This document shows positions 8,501 through 16,955 of a DNA stretch of 47,238 nt, piece by piece. The stretch's first letter is position 1, and each line of letters starts with the position of its first letter. The notes under the pieces were generated by a model. That model saw nothing but the letters and a program-made list of their open reading frames with translations. It was not told where the DNA came from and did no database searches. The stretch comes from an uncultured Lachnospiraceae bacterium (GTDB lineage Bacteria; Bacillota; Clostridia; Lachnospirales; Lachnospiraceae). The translations under genes and the position numbers were made by a program. The DNA lies in the NCBI GenBank assembly GCA_910585965.1, contig CAJUHH010000023.1, positions 1 through 47,238 on the forward strand. Reading direction: 5' to 3'.

Positions 8501-10686
8501 CCTGCGCCGACAGGCTCGGAAATCTGCTGTCCCCCGTAGCAGACCGCCATCTGCCCCCCGGCGGGTTCGGTGAAGGCCGCAGCCATGACCGTGTTGTTGT
8601 CCGGGAACACAGGAGTTGCCTTGATAATCATTTTTTCGCCAATGCCAAAGGTGTTTGCGGATGTTATGCCGTCCGCCTTATAAGTTGCAATGTCCGGCAG
8701 AACAGTCTGTGCTTTGGCTATGGCAACCGCTTTCGAAACGCTTCCTTTTTCCTTATGGGTATATGTAACGGTATAGTTCAACTCGGATATTTTTTTTACG
8801 CTCGCTTCCCAGCCGTCCGTATCGGCATGGAATGTCTGTCCGCAGACAGTCATATCTCCGTCCAGGCTGGCCGCGTTCTTAATCTGATCCGACAAATCCT
8901 TCCCGGTATAGCTCCAGCCCTCCGGGACAGAGATCAAATCCTCGTTCACATCTATCAGGAAGCTCCCATTCCCGGTCAATACACCTGCCCCTGTCAGGGA
9001 AGTCTTGTCATGGATGCGCATCGTGCCGTTGTTTTCCAGCTTCATTCCCGCAGGGATTGTCAGCGCCGCGTCCTTCGGAACCGTAAAAGATTCCTCCCCA
9101 TTCACGACCAAATCCGCCGTCATGGAAGACTGCCCGTAGACCTGATAAGCTCTCGGAATCCCGTCCTTCGACCTGAAATGTTCCTGGACAATTCCTTCCA
9201 CCTTGCTGCTGCCATCCACGGCGACGGCGCTCTTGGAGCGAATCACACACTGACCGCCGGATGTAATCTGTGAATTGGTAATGACGGCATCGTCATCGCA
9301 ATGTATCCCGGTAAGGCCAACATCCGCCGATATGACAGAATTGGTAATGACGGCCTTATGTTCCACGCCCTCCCTTACTTCCGTCACGTACGCCCCATGC
9401 CCATCGGGATTGGTATTGGTCATCTTTAAAGTGCTGTCCGTTACTACAAGACTCTCGTTGGCATAAATGCAGCAGACAGACGTACCCAACGAATTTACGG
9501 TTACATTGCTGCCGTTCTGAATGGTCACTCCGCCAAAGGTAGCATAGATATAGCCTTCGGAGCCGCTCATGTTAAAATTCGCCGTTGCGTTGTCGATCAT
9601 CATGCCCTGGGAAAAGAATACGTACTTTTGGGTGGTTACATTCAATGTGATACCTCGGATGACCAGGTCGCCGGTACGCACGTCCATGCCGTCCAGAGAG
9701 AGCGTTGCACCCGGATCGCCGGTAATGGTCGCATTTTCAGCAGAACCATATATAAGGGTCCTATCCGTTTTGACAGAATTATTCCCTTTCAAATACAACG
9801 TAAAATCCATTGTTGTATTATATCCATTAATAAAAAGAAAGTCCCCGCTGGCATCATCCGCATGATAATTCTCCAGCGTCAGGACGCCATTTTGATAGCT
9901 CCAGCCTTCCCCGCTGTCACCGTCGTAGACATCTTGCCCGAACAGCCTTAAACCAGGCCTGTTCTCCTCCGTAATGTCCGCTGCATCCGGCAGGGCGGCG
10001 ATCCGTTCCTCAATGAAGCTGATGCCGGTATCTTCCTGCCCTTCGTCCGGCTCTTCTGTCTGTCCGCTGTCCATTTCTTCGGTTTCCTCTTCTATTTCCT
10101 CTTCGGTTTCCGTTCCCGGCATCCCGGTTTCGGAATCATTCTCTTTCCCGTCATCTTCCGATATCCCGCTATTGCAGATTTCACACACGAAAGTGCAGGG
10201 GCTTCCCTCTGTTTCTTCTCGGTAGCCGCAGGATTCGTCATGTTCATGATGGCAGTCCAGTTCCTTTACGACACAGCCGCTTTCCTCACTGCATAAGTGG
10301 CTGCATTCCACAGGTTGTTTTTCTCCTGCATCAGCGGATGATCCTTCACTTTCTGATGCAGTGTCTGCCTGATAACAGCTCTCTGTATGTTCGTGGATAC
10401 AACTCTCCGTTATTTTATAACAGTCCTCTGTATGCTCATGGGTACACTCCCCTTCTGCGGAATGTCCTTCCATATAGCCGCAGTCCGGCGTATGTTCTGT
10501 ATGATGTTCACACAGACCGCCCCCCCCATTTTCCGATGCGGATACGGCGATACCGCCCAAGGGCAGCACCTGAAAAACCACTGCCGCCGCCAGCAGGATT
10601 CCCAATACACGATGCGCTTTTCGTGCATTGGGATCCTGCCTCCATTTCTTAGTTGAAAAGTTTTTACGCTGAAACCATTTTCCCAT
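5524..10686 (-). CDS. Giant cell-surface protein with Cys/His repeats, right-handed-helix region and Ig-like domains
   Basis: About 1720 residues. A long charged N-region and hydrophobic core (VLGILLAAAVVFQVLPLGGI) form the signal peptide. Next come Cys/His repeats of the type CTHEHTEDCY and CIHEHTESCY, then an acidic Glu-rich spacer. Roughly residues 250-600 hold short repeating beta units like those of pectate-lyase-like surface proteins. Bacterial Ig-like repeats follow (MBG/Big_3-like, for example GTVTLTDCTGGTEVEIGTVT). After them come a Pro/Gly/Asn-rich linker near residue 1450 (NPGSRN repeats), a folded beta domain, and a tail with SPKAG, a hydrophobic segment and KKGKEE, resembling a variant sortase signal. 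A TTG at 10695 directly abuts AGGAG, whereas the ATG at 10686 is 9 bp from it, so I use 10686. Likely an adhesin or mucus-binding protein, exported and wall-attached. It lies 39 bp after the LuxR-type regulator gene. Confidence 0.85.
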   Translation of the reverse strand: MGKWFQRKNFSTKKWRQDPNARKAHRVLGILLAAAVVFQVLPLGGIAVSASENGGGGLCEHHTEHTPDCGYMEGHSAEGECTHEHTEDCYKITESCIHEHTESCYQADTASESEGSSADAGEKQPVECSHLCSEESGCVVKELDCHHEHDESCGYREETEGSPCTFVCEICNSGISEDDGKENDSETGMPGTETEEEIEEETEEMDSGQTEEPDEGQEDTGISFIEERIAALPDAADITEENRPGLRLFGQDVYDGDSGEGWSYQNGVLTLENYHADDASGDFLFINGYNTTMDFTLYLKGNNSVKTDRTLIYGSAENATITGDPGATLSLDGMDVRTGDLVIRGITLNVTTQKYVFFSQGMMIDNATANFNMSGSEGYIYATFGGVTIQNGSNVTVNSLGTSVCCIYANESLVVTDSTLKMTNTNPDGHGAYVTEVREGVEHKAVITNSVISADVGLTGIHCDDDAVITNSQITSGGQCVIRSKSAVAVDGSSKVEGIVQEHFRSKDGIPRAYQVYGQSSMTADLVVNGEESFTVPKDAALTIPAGMKLENNGTMRIHDKTSLTGAGVLTGNGSFLIDVNEDLISVPEGWSYTGKDLSDQIKNAASLDGDMTVCGQTFHADTDGWEASVKKISELNYTVTYTHKEKGSVSKAVAIAKAQTVLPDIATYKADGITSANTFGIGEKMIIKATPVFPDNNTVMAAAFTEPAGGQMAVCYGGQQISEPVGAGADGAYVMTVDSNDLPPEALNKEITLTVKYMESGNALGAEGTAAVTVTAAAKVETDGSASFFPALSEAFESIADAEKTSFTVTLLRDQESADSISVKNGNSYKNKNITLELNGKKITSSASGKGAMEISGDAPMTFTVRDSSPNKTGGMDGQNGYGILLNNKDVILHLTSGSFSGQISGVQAVSGTLWVSGNARISKLYAPNDQQGATTIQLWGGIFSDGIVVGEGLTLKGILDTSRNVMGMYYAYFDQNGSPITEGLDEGSFSSGVKNVTVGECGHTKSRYEHTNATTVHTRNCPACGETGKVEKCSFSESGKCVCGAVLAVMLPDHLNLTYIGEAQEPAVSVTLDGTKLTAEDYNVTYANNINAGINSAVVTVTGQGNYSFEAEKTFSIEKAEQKDFAVKAVTMQFEKNGTFTLTATGGNGDGAILYRVPEKNGVLVVSGNKATMIGGGTVAVTATKAESANYKAATATAAITITKAPAPVITYPKAGSITYGQELSDSILAGGSTEYGSFAWKDGSTVPIVNNTGYTVVFTVSEETERSYEKITDVAQNVLVEVEKAVPAVSITAAVSGSKDSRQAVLTVNAAKAGAGAFPTGTVTLTDCTGGTEVEIGTVTLNNGSAAYTWKGLLEKEYTIKAVYAGNSNYMEAESRAFTFDAAQQDQGGGEYDEGGSAPQNPVTSPVDRNTNPGNETAPGGPGAGTIPMNPGSRNITKPGTNPGSRNTAKPGTSPGSAGTSAWGTKQPFIKGEDGKIGWDVIRAEEEKAGEGSIINVDMNGSVVVPGDIFDSIKGRDVTITFDMGGGILWSVDGKSVTGDLSMDKMGEIDFSVQTGVNTVPVEIVNNVTGEGYNIQISLSHEGEFGFTAVLSIDLGRKNAGFAASLYYYNESTGELEWIGTDKIAQDGTASFAFTHASDYVISIDAEQEEENATAESEQPEGTGGAAGTDESAGGVPESPKAGLSGEIWLALLLAAVIGTGAVFAVRKKGKEENSKQ

Positions 10687-10725
10687 AACATACAACTCCT
10701 TTTTATCTCCAAAGGGACTTCCCTC

Positions 10726-13119
10726 TTATAAAATTCCTAAATTCCTAGCCGCAAGCACCGCGTCCGCTTTGCCGGATACGCCCAGCTTCCGATAGTTCTC
10801 CTTCGCATGGTACTTCACCGTGGCCTCCTTCATGGAAAGCTCCTGTGCAATCTTCCCCACACTCTTTCCCTCTGCCTGAAGACGCAGGATGGATAATGCC
10901 GCCTCACAGAAATCCGATACCTTGGCAAGCTGCCCTTTTAAGTATACTGGATAGCGCACTGCCACTTTCCCTGTTTCTTCCATGAGTCGGGAGAGCCATG
11001 CCTTATCCGCTATCTCTTTCTCCAGAAAGTTCTTCCCAACCGTTGCAAACAGTTCCTGCGCCGCCGCCCCTTCCTCGCTGACAAGGCGGATAAAATGGTA
11101 GTCACAGGCTTCTTTCAGCACAGAGAGGAATTCCCCCTTCCACTCTCCGCCCGTTCGGTATTTCGCTACGGCGCTTAAAAGGCACACTTCCATGCGGACG
11201 TAGGTGCGTTTGCACTTCTCCGCATAATAGCGCAGCTTCTCAAGCAGCGCCTGGGCTTTCAAATATTCCCCTAGGGCAAGGTAGCAACGCACCTTCGTCA
11301 GGTATCGATAACGCTCTAAAATGCAGAACTCCCTGTCTTCATCCGGGGCCCGCCCCATCCACGCTAACACCGCCTCCCTGTCCCCCTGATAAAGCGCAAG
11401 GCGGCATCGCAGAGCCTCTATGTTGGGCAGAAGCTGCACCGCCCCCTGTTCTTTGACGCTTTTTTCAAAAGAAGCAAGAACTTCCCCCGCCGTCTGTATC
11501 TGCCCCTGGAGGGTGTCAAGCCGCACCTGCAAGCCCACGGCGGCAAAGGCAATCTCCGTCATGCCGCCGCCCTCTGCCTCCATCTTCGCGCGTGTCAGGA
11601 GCGTCAGGACTTCGTAGGTATCCTCCCCTTTTTCATAAAGGCTCTCACCCAGCGCCACTTTCACAAGCCCTTTCCCATACCGGCCAAGCACACGCTCCAC
11701 CAGCTTACCGATGGTTGCGGCCAGCTTCCGGTCCTCCCGGCTCCAATGGCAGAAGTCCTTGCCCCCGTTCATGGTGCTGGGGTAATTGGCCGTCACGGAA
11801 AATTCCGGCAGGCTCATCCCCCTGTCAAAGATAAGAGCGGGCATTTTCTTCATGATCTCTATCATATCCGCGCTCCCCCGGTGGGGCAGGGCAATGTCAA
11901 GGTAAGCAAGGCGGCTTACAGCTTCCCGCTTCTGCCCGCCCTTTGCGGAGGATGCAAATTTTTCCAATTTTTTGTACCAGTATTCGCTCTCTTCTTCCTG
12001 AAGCAGCAGGGAATAAAGCATGCTCATCCCCGCCATCAGCACGGGGCTGTTCTCCAGTTCCTTTTCTTCCATCTGCAAATAGTAACGGCGCAGTTCAAAG
12101 TAATGTCCATTACCGGGATTCAGCCGCGCATTCCGTACCAGAAGCTTCCCGATGCGTTTCTTATTGCCGCACTGCTCAAACATGACAAGGGCAGGCACGA
12201 TCTGCCCCTGCATCTCGTAATACAGCCCCGCATTGTAAATATGACCCGCCCTCTCCTGGGGGCTGTATTCTTTTGCCGCCCTCCTGCGCAGCGCCCGGAT
12301 GAGCTGGGGCCGCAGGCAGTAAATGCCGTCTTTACAAGAAAGGAAGTTCCCTGTTTCCATTGCCCGCTCTAAAAGCTCCGGCGCATAACGGTTCCCCGTA
12401 ACCATCTCCGCAAGGGGCAGGGTAAATTCATCGATAACGCTCACCTGCATGAGAAATTCCAGAAGGTCAGAATCCCACTGCACCATCACATGGTTTTCCA
12501 GGTATGCGGCAAAAGCCTCCTCGATCTCCTGCGCCAGCTCCTGGCCGGGACGCTGTCCCTTCAGCATCTTTAAGGCAGTATGCCGCACCGTATAGGCGTT
12601 GCCCTGGCTCCTTTCCGCTACGAATGCCAGTTCCTCCTTTGTGACGGCAATCCCCTGTGATCCCATGCAGACGGCAATCTCTTTTTCCTTAAGGCGCAAG
12701 TCGTCCTCCGTGATGACAAGAAATCCCCCGCTCACATACGGCGGCATCAGCCATGCCGGAACGGGACTGCGGCAGATCAGGATGAGCCATATGTACCTGC
12801 ATTTCACAAGCGAAAGAACTGCCTTGCGCCCTTCCGCGTTTTTCAGCAAGTGCATGTCGTCCACGACCACCGCCATCCGGGTTTCTGCCTCTTTTCCCTT
12901 CCCGGCACCTTGTGCCATTGCCTCCTGAACCGCCTCCAAAAAACTTACAATGTCCTCCGTACAGGAAAGGTACCGATATTTGCGCTTTGACAGATACTGC
13001 TTCACCAGTTCCGTTTTCCCATAGCCGGTCGCCCCATAGATATAAACTGTCTGCCCCAAGCCTTTCGCCGCACGCAGCTTCTTCAATGCAGCTTCCGGCG
13101 CTATGTATCCTTTATCCAA
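10726..13119 (-). CDS. LuxR-family ATPase regulator (MalT/LAL type)
   Basis: About 797 residues (803 if the GTG at 13137 is used). The Walker A motif GATGYGKT lies near residue 30-40 and a Walker B stretch MAVVVDDMH near residue 85-90, giving a STAND/AAA-type ATPase. A long helical TPR-like middle follows. The C-terminal 65 residues are a LuxR/GerE helix-turn-helix (GKSVGKIAQELSMKEATVKY, then HAKENYRKLGVSGKADAV). The TTG at 13119 has AGGGAG at 8-bp spacing while the GTG at 13137 has no Shine-Dalgarno, so the shorter start is preferred. Such regulators oligomerise on ATP and an inducer and then activate promoters. It is immediately upstream of the giant surface-protein gene on the same strand, so control of that gene is the simplest inference. 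Confidence 0.85.
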   Translation of the reverse strand: MDKGYIAPEAALKKLRAAKGLGQTVYIYGATGYGKTELVKQYLSKRKYRYLSCTEDIVSFLEAVQEAMAQGAGKGKEAETRMAVVVDDMHLLKNAEGRKAVLSLVKCRYIWLILICRSPVPAWLMPPYVSGGFLVITEDDLRLKEKEIAVCMGSQGIAVTKEELAFVAERSQGNAYTVRHTALKMLKGQRPGQELAQEIEEAFAAYLENHVMVQWDSDLLEFLMQVSVIDEFTLPLAEMVTGNRYAPELLERAMETGNFLSCKDGIYCLRPQLIRALRRRAAKEYSPQERAGHIYNAGLYYEMQGQIVPALVMFEQCGNKKRIGKLLVRNARLNPGNGHYFELRRYYLQMEEKELENSPVLMAGMSMLYSLLLQEEESEYWYKKLEKFASSAKGGQKREAVSRLAYLDIALPHRGSADMIEIMKKMPALIFDRGMSLPEFSVTANYPSTMNGGKDFCHWSREDRKLAATIGKLVERVLGRYGKGLVKVALGESLYEKGEDTYEVLTLLTRAKMEAEGGGMTEIAFAAVGLQVRLDTLQGQIQTAGEVLASFEKSVKEQGAVQLLPNIEALRCRLALYQGDREAVLAWMGRAPDEDREFCILERYRYLTKVRCYLALGEYLKAQALLEKLRYYAEKCKRTYVRMEVCLLSAVAKYRTGGEWKGEFLSVLKEACDYHFIRLVSEEGAAAQELFATVGKNFLEKEIADKAWLSRLMEETGKVAVRYPVYLKGQLAKVSDFCEAALSILRLQAEGKSVGKIAQELSMKEATVKYHAKENYRKLGVSGKADAVLAARNLGIL

Positions 13120-13144
13120 ATGCCCTTCTCCCTTCACACACGAA

Positions 13145-13190
13145 AAGTCGGCTAAGAGACACGGGAATACCCATGCCTCTTAACCGGCTT
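13145..13190 (-). terminator. Long imperfect hairpin before the LuxR-type gene
   Basis: Two 14-nt arms (AAGTCGGCTAAGAG at 13145-13158 and CTCTTAACCGGCTT at 13177-13190) pair at 12 of 14 positions. An inner GGG/CCC pair sits in the loop. Read on the minus strand, the hairpin is followed by a short T run (GACTTTTCG) just before the LuxR-type start. It could be the terminator of the DUF6033 gene or an attenuator in the regulator leader. Confidence 0.5.
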
Positions 13191-13333
13191 TGCTATTTCT
13201 GTATATGTAAAAAATAATAACAGAGTAAATAAGGCGCAACGTATTCGCAGTTATGCTTTATTTTACATCACTCCTGCCGCCGCATCCACTCTCCAAACGG
13301 ATAGTCTGGCGTATTTTTTTCATTTTTTTCTCC

Positions 13334-13990
13334 TTATATTTTCAAATCCAAATTTATGCCAATCTGTGCCTGATCTTTGGCAACGGTCTTTTCTTCGCCG
13401 TTTTCTTCCAAATCCTCCTCTGATTTTTCCGCTTTTTCCTTCAATTTTTCAATCAGCTTTTCAGAATTTTTCCGTCTTTCCTCCCGAAGTTTGTCGCTCA
13501 TGTTCAGCATAAAATCATTTCTATAACACCCAACAGAATGATATTTCCCATTTTCATCTATATAGCTATGTTTGTAAACAACTGTCCATCCGCTGGCCCT
13601 GTTGATACTTTCTATCAGATTCATTGCAGATTCAACGCCCCGGATCAGTTCCTTCGTCTCTTTTTCCTGCTTCGGATCATTCTGCATTTTTTCCAGCAGT
13701 TTAGGGTTAATGGTCAAAGTCTTGCCATTTTTTGCGGATGAGCATCCATTTCCAATCTTAAATTCTACGCTTGGAACAAGTTTGGACAGTTCATTCGCAT
13801 ACTCCACCGTGTTCTTGGATTTTCTGTTCTCTGCTGCCTCCTGCGTTTTTTCCGTTTCCTTCTTTTTCGTGCCGCTTATGGAATTAATGCCTGCAGCACT
13901 GCCTCCCGCCGTATCCTGCGCCGCATAACTGCTGTGATTCTGTTTCCTGACTATATAGTCTGGAAGATTCCTGTTAATCTCCATCGCCAT
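13334..13990 (-). CDS. DUF6033-like protein of unknown function
   Basis: A reading frame that can extend back to 14071 (245 residues), but the conserved-looking part begins near MAMEINRNLPDYIV at 13990. No good Shine-Dalgarno marks any start, so the N-terminus is uncertain. The protein has a Ser/Ala-rich N-region, a basic stretch (GTKKKETEKTQEAAENRKSK), a core resembling the Firmicute DUF6033 family (SKLVPSVEFKIGNGCSSAKN, TLTINPKLLEKMQNDPKQEK, HSYIDENGKYHSVGCYRNDF), and a highly charged helical tail (LIEKLKEKAEKSEEDLEENG). No signal peptide or membrane segment is seen. Its neighbours give no functional hint: it is divergent from the DtxR-type gene and upstream of the LuxR-type regulator. I recognise the family only tentatively. 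Confidence 0.6.
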   Translation of the reverse strand: MAMEINRNLPDYIVRKQNHSSYAAQDTAGGSAAGINSISGTKKKETEKTQEAAENRKSKNTVEYANELSKLVPSVEFKIGNGCSSAKNGKTLTINPKLLEKMQNDPKQEKETKELIRGVESAMNLIESINRASGWTVVYKHSYIDENGKYHSVGCYRNDFMLNMSDKLREERRKNSEKLIEKLKEKAEKSEEDLEENGEEKTVAKDQAQIGINLDLKI

Positions 13991-14082
13991 GCGAATATAA
14001 CGCAGCACCACTCTCCCGCATAGAGCGGATGCCATAAAAGGCTTAAAATGACATATGGCACATAATTGCAAAATGAAATAAC

Positions 14083-14119
14083 TTGCAACCCTTTCCCTAA
14101 AGTGTTAGGATAGCCTTAC
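14083..14119 (+). promoter_or_regulatory. Promoter of the DtxR-type gene with overlapping iron-box-like operator
   Basis: TTGCAA (14083-14088) and TAGGAT (14106-14111), separated by 17 bp, form a promoter reading toward the regulator at 14157. The 14-bp element TTAGGATAGCCTTA (14105-14118) covers the -10 box. It matches the DtxR/IdeR core TTAGGTTAGCCTAA at 12 of 14 positions. Binding there would block RNA polymerase, so autoregulation by metal-loaded DtxR-type protein is expected. Three related elements lie upstream of feoB and feoA. Confidence 0.75.
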
Positions 14120-14156
14120 GGGCAATTTCCGCCCCGGAAAGGAGTACCGTTATACT

Positions 14157-14549
14157 ATGAGCTATATCCAGCACAAAGCCGAGGAATCCCTTGAGGATTA
14201 CCTTGAAACAATACTTATCCTGAGCAGACGCCTTTCTGCCGTACGCTCCATTGATGTAGCGACTGAGCTGAATTTTTCAAAACCCAGCGTGAGCGTCGCC
14301 GTAAAAAACATGAAAAACCGTGGATATATCACCGTTTCCGAAGATGGTCATCTCCATCTGACAGACGAAGGCCGCAAGACTGCGGAAAGCGTCTATGAAC
14401 GCCACACTCTCCTGACGGACTGGCTGGTTCATCTCGGCGTTGACCCCGGGATTGCGGCGCGCGATGCCTGCAAGATGGAACATGACATCACCCCTGAAAG
14501 TTATGAGGCGATGAAAAAATGTATTTTGTCCATTTTAGGACAAGGCTAG
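14157..14549 (+). CDS. DtxR-family metal-dependent repressor, short form
   Basis: A 130-residue DtxR/MntR-family regulator. The N-terminal winged helix is clear (SAVRSIDVATELNFSKPSVS, VAVKNMKNRGYI) and is preceded by the family stretch ESLEDYLETIL. The dimerisation/metal-binding domain ends with ERHTLLTDWLVHLGV and CKMEHDIT. The C-x-x-E-H arrangement resembles the Cys/Glu/His site of iron-sensing DtxR; manganese-sensing MntR has Glu at the Cys place, so iron is the likelier effector. There is no C-terminal SH3-like domain, which fits the short clade. The start follows AAAGGAGTACC. It is convergent with feoB, and its promoter carries an iron-box-like operator, so it is the likely regulator of the adjacent feo genes. 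Confidence 0.9.
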   Translation: MSYIQHKAEESLEDYLETILILSRRLSAVRSIDVATELNFSKPSVSVAVKNMKNRGYITVSEDGHLHLTDEGRKTAESVYERHTLLTDWLVHLGVDPGIAARDACKMEHDITPESYEAMKKCILSILGQG

Positions 14550-14603
14550 AATACTGATTTTATAACACATGAGGATCGGCATTCTCCCGTGCGAAACGGA
14601 ATG

Positions 14604-16835
14604 CTATCTTACCATGTTCAGTTTCCTATTCGTGGTCAGCCTTGTCGCCTCCTTATACGGCCTGAACAGCATGTAAATCATACCGGCGAGAATGGCAATG
14701 GCGACCAGCAGGCCGATGGCATTCGGGCTTCCTGCGAATGCCGAGCCAATCTGGTAAACCATCAACGCCACCGCATATGCCAGCCCGCATTGGTAGCCGA
14801 TCGCGAACCACGTCCATTTTGCATTGTTCATTTCCCGTTTGATTGCGCCGATCGCCGCAAAGCAGGGCGCGCACAAAAGGTTGAATACAAGAAAGGAATA
14901 TCCCGCAACCATACTGAAGTTCGCGCCAATCTCAGGCCAGCCTCCAGGATAAAGAATGCCCATTGTGCCGACAATATTTTCCTTCGCCACAAGACCTGTG
15001 ATGGATGCCACCGCCGCCTGCCAGTTTCCCCAGCCGAGCGGTATAAATATCCATGCGATCGCATTGCCAGCTGCCGCAAGGAGCGACTGATCCATTTCCT
15101 CTTCGCCGAGCATCCGAAATCCTTCTGAAGTAAATCCAAAATAAGTCACAAACCAGATCACGATAGTGGAAAGAAGGATAATCGTACCCGCCTTCTTGAT
15201 AAAGGACCATCCGCGTTCCCACATGGACCGCAGCACATTGCCTGCCGTCGGCATATGATAAGCCGGGAGTTCCATAACAAACGGCGCCGGATCGCCAGAG
15301 AACATTTTCGTCTTCTTCAGCATGATGCCGGAAACAATAATCGCCGCCATGCCGACAAAATATGCGCTCGTTGCCACCCACGCGGACCCGCCGAAGACCG
15401 CTCCGGCAACCATGGAAATAAACGGCACTTTTGCGCCACATGGAATAAAGGTTGTTGTCATAATCGTCATGCGGCGGTCGCGCTCATTCTCAATCGTCCT
15501 CGATGCCATAATGCCCGGAATACCGCAGCCGGTACCGATGAGCATCGGGATAAAAGACTTGCCGGACAGCCCGAACTTGCGGAAAATACGGTCAAGCACA
15601 AATGCGATACGCGCCATATAACCGCACGCCTCCAGGAATGCGAGGAGCAGGAAAAGAACAAGCATCTGCGGCACAAAGCCAAGAACCGCGCCGACACCGG
15701 CCACAATACCATCATTGATCAGTCCCGCAAGCCAGTCCGCCACCCCCGCAGCCTCAAGTCCGCTGCCCACCAGAACCGGTATTCCGGGTATCCACACTCC
15801 GTAATCCTTCGGATCAGGTTCATCGCCATATTCTTCCGTTGCTTCCCTATAAGCGGAGGAACCGATGCCAAACAGGTGGAATCCGTCGCCAAACAGTCCG
15901 TCATTTGCCCAGTCCGTGGCAGAGGCCCCCACAGTCACCATGGATATATAATACACGAGAAACATAACGGCGGCAAAAATAGGAAGTCCCAGAAAACGGT
16001 TGGTGACTATTCGGTCGATTTTATCGGAGCTGGTCAGCTTTCCTGCGGATTTTCTCTTTAAGCATCCTTTCATAACGCTGCCGATATAAATATACCGCTC
16101 ATTGGTAATGATGGATTCTGCATCATCATCCATCTCCTCCTCGGCTGCCTTGATGTCCGTCTCGATATGGGCAAGGACAGACTCATCCAGCTTCAACTGC
16201 TCTAAAACCTTGTCATCCCGCTCGAACAGCTTGATGGCATACCACCGCTGCTGTTCCTCCGGCAGCCCGTGTACCGCCGCTTCCTCAATATGGGCAAGGG
16301 CATGTTCCACCGTCCCGGAAAAAGTGTGCATAGGGACAGTCTTTCCGTTCCTTGCCGCATCGATTGCAGACTCTGCGGCCTCCATAATCCCGTTGCCTTT
16401 CAGAGCGGAAATTTCAACCACCTTGCATCCCAAAACCCTCGACAACTCCCCGGTGTTGATCTTGTCACCGTTTTTCTCCACCACGTCCATCATGTTAATA
16501 GCAATCACGACAGGAATGCCAAGCTCGGTAAGCTGCGTCGTCAGATAAAGGTTTCTCTCCAGATTCGTACCGTCAATGATATTCAAAATTGCATCAGGGC
16601 GCTCGCCGACCAGATAGTTTCTTGCCACCACTTCCTCCAATGTATAAGGGGAAAGGGAATAAATACCGGGAAGGTCAGTGATCGTCACATCATCGTGCTT
16701 TTTTAACTTTCCTTCCTTTTTTTCTACCGTTACGCCCGGCCAGTTCCCAACGAATTGATTGGATCCTGTCAGGGCATTGAACAATGTTGTTTTTCCGCAG
16801 TTTGGGTTGCCCGCAAGAGCAATTCTCACATTCAT
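14604..16835 (-). CDS. feoB: Ferrous iron transporter FeoB
   Basis: A 743-residue Fe(II) transporter. The N-terminal G domain shows G1 GNPNCGKT (9-16), G3 DLPG (54-57), G4 NMMD (114-117) and G5-like SALKG. A helical GDI-like region links it to the membrane part. The two Gate repeats are recognisable, including CGIPGIMASRTIENERDRRM followed by TIMTTTFIPCGAKVPF. A polar loop (residues about 310-345, EEYGDEPDPKDYG) between the first membrane segments is an insertion I regard as common in Lachnospiraceae. It is the third gene of the feoA-feoA-feoB cluster, but the 120-bp gap to feoA contains two terminator-like hairpins and an iron-box-like element, so feoB expression may be set separately. The start follows GAGGAGGAG. 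Confidence 0.97.
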   Translation of the reverse strand: MNVRIALAGNPNCGKTTLFNALTGSNQFVGNWPGVTVEKKEGKLKKHDDVTITDLPGIYSLSPYTLEEVVARNYLVGERPDAILNIIDGTNLERNLYLTTQLTELGIPVVIAINMMDVVEKNGDKINTGELSRVLGCKVVEISALKGNGIMEAAESAIDAARNGKTVPMHTFSGTVEHALAHIEEAAVHGLPEEQQRWYAIKLFERDDKVLEQLKLDESVLAHIETDIKAAEEEMDDDAESIITNERYIYIGSVMKGCLKRKSAGKLTSSDKIDRIVTNRFLGLPIFAAVMFLVYYISMVTVGASATDWANDGLFGDGFHLFGIGSSAYREATEEYGDEPDPKDYGVWIPGIPVLVGSGLEAAGVADWLAGLINDGIVAGVGAVLGFVPQMLVLFLLLAFLEACGYMARIAFVLDRIFRKFGLSGKSFIPMLIGTGCGIPGIMASRTIENERDRRMTIMTTTFIPCGAKVPFISMVAGAVFGGSAWVATSAYFVGMAAIIVSGIMLKKTKMFSGDPAPFVMELPAYHMPTAGNVLRSMWERGWSFIKKAGTIILLSTIVIWFVTYFGFTSEGFRMLGEEEMDQSLLAAAGNAIAWIFIPLGWGNWQAAVASITGLVAKENIVGTMGILYPGGWPEIGANFSMVAGYSFLVFNLLCAPCFAAIGAIKREMNNAKWTWFAIGYQCGLAYAVALMVYQIGSAFAGSPNAIGLLVAIAILAGMIYMLFRPYKEATRLTTNRKLNMVR

Positions 16836-16856
16836 GCTTTTTCTCCTCCTCTTTTA

Positions 16857-16870
16857 TTAGTTATTCCTAA
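16857..16870. promoter_or_regulatory. Iron-box-like element upstream of feoB
   Basis: TTAGTTATTCCTAA is a TTAG-N6-CTAA dyad of the DtxR core type, placed 21 bp upstream of the feoB start codon and just before its ribosome binding site. It shares the 14-bp layout with the elements upstream of the DtxR-type gene and feoA. Binding here could roadblock transcription entering feoB. No strong separate promoter was identified for feoB. Confidence 0.55.
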
Positions 16871-16887
16871 CCTTCGGTTTGAAAATA

Positions 16888-16950
16888 AAGGGGACATGCC
16901 CCTTGATGATACGAATGCCTCAGAAAAATGCCTGCCCAGAGCAAGCAGGC
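16888..16950 (-). terminator. Two terminator-like hairpins between feoA and feoB
   Basis: On the minus strand GCCTGC (16950-16945) and GCAGGC (16935-16930) form a 6-bp stem followed by ATTTTTC (T run 16928-16924), just after the feoA stop codon. About 20 bp further, AAGGGG-N5-CCCCTT (16888-16904) forms a second stem followed by TATTTTC. Both have the form of weak intrinsic terminators inside the feo cluster and would lower feoB transcript relative to feoA. Confidence 0.6.
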
Positions 16951-16955
16951 TCGCC

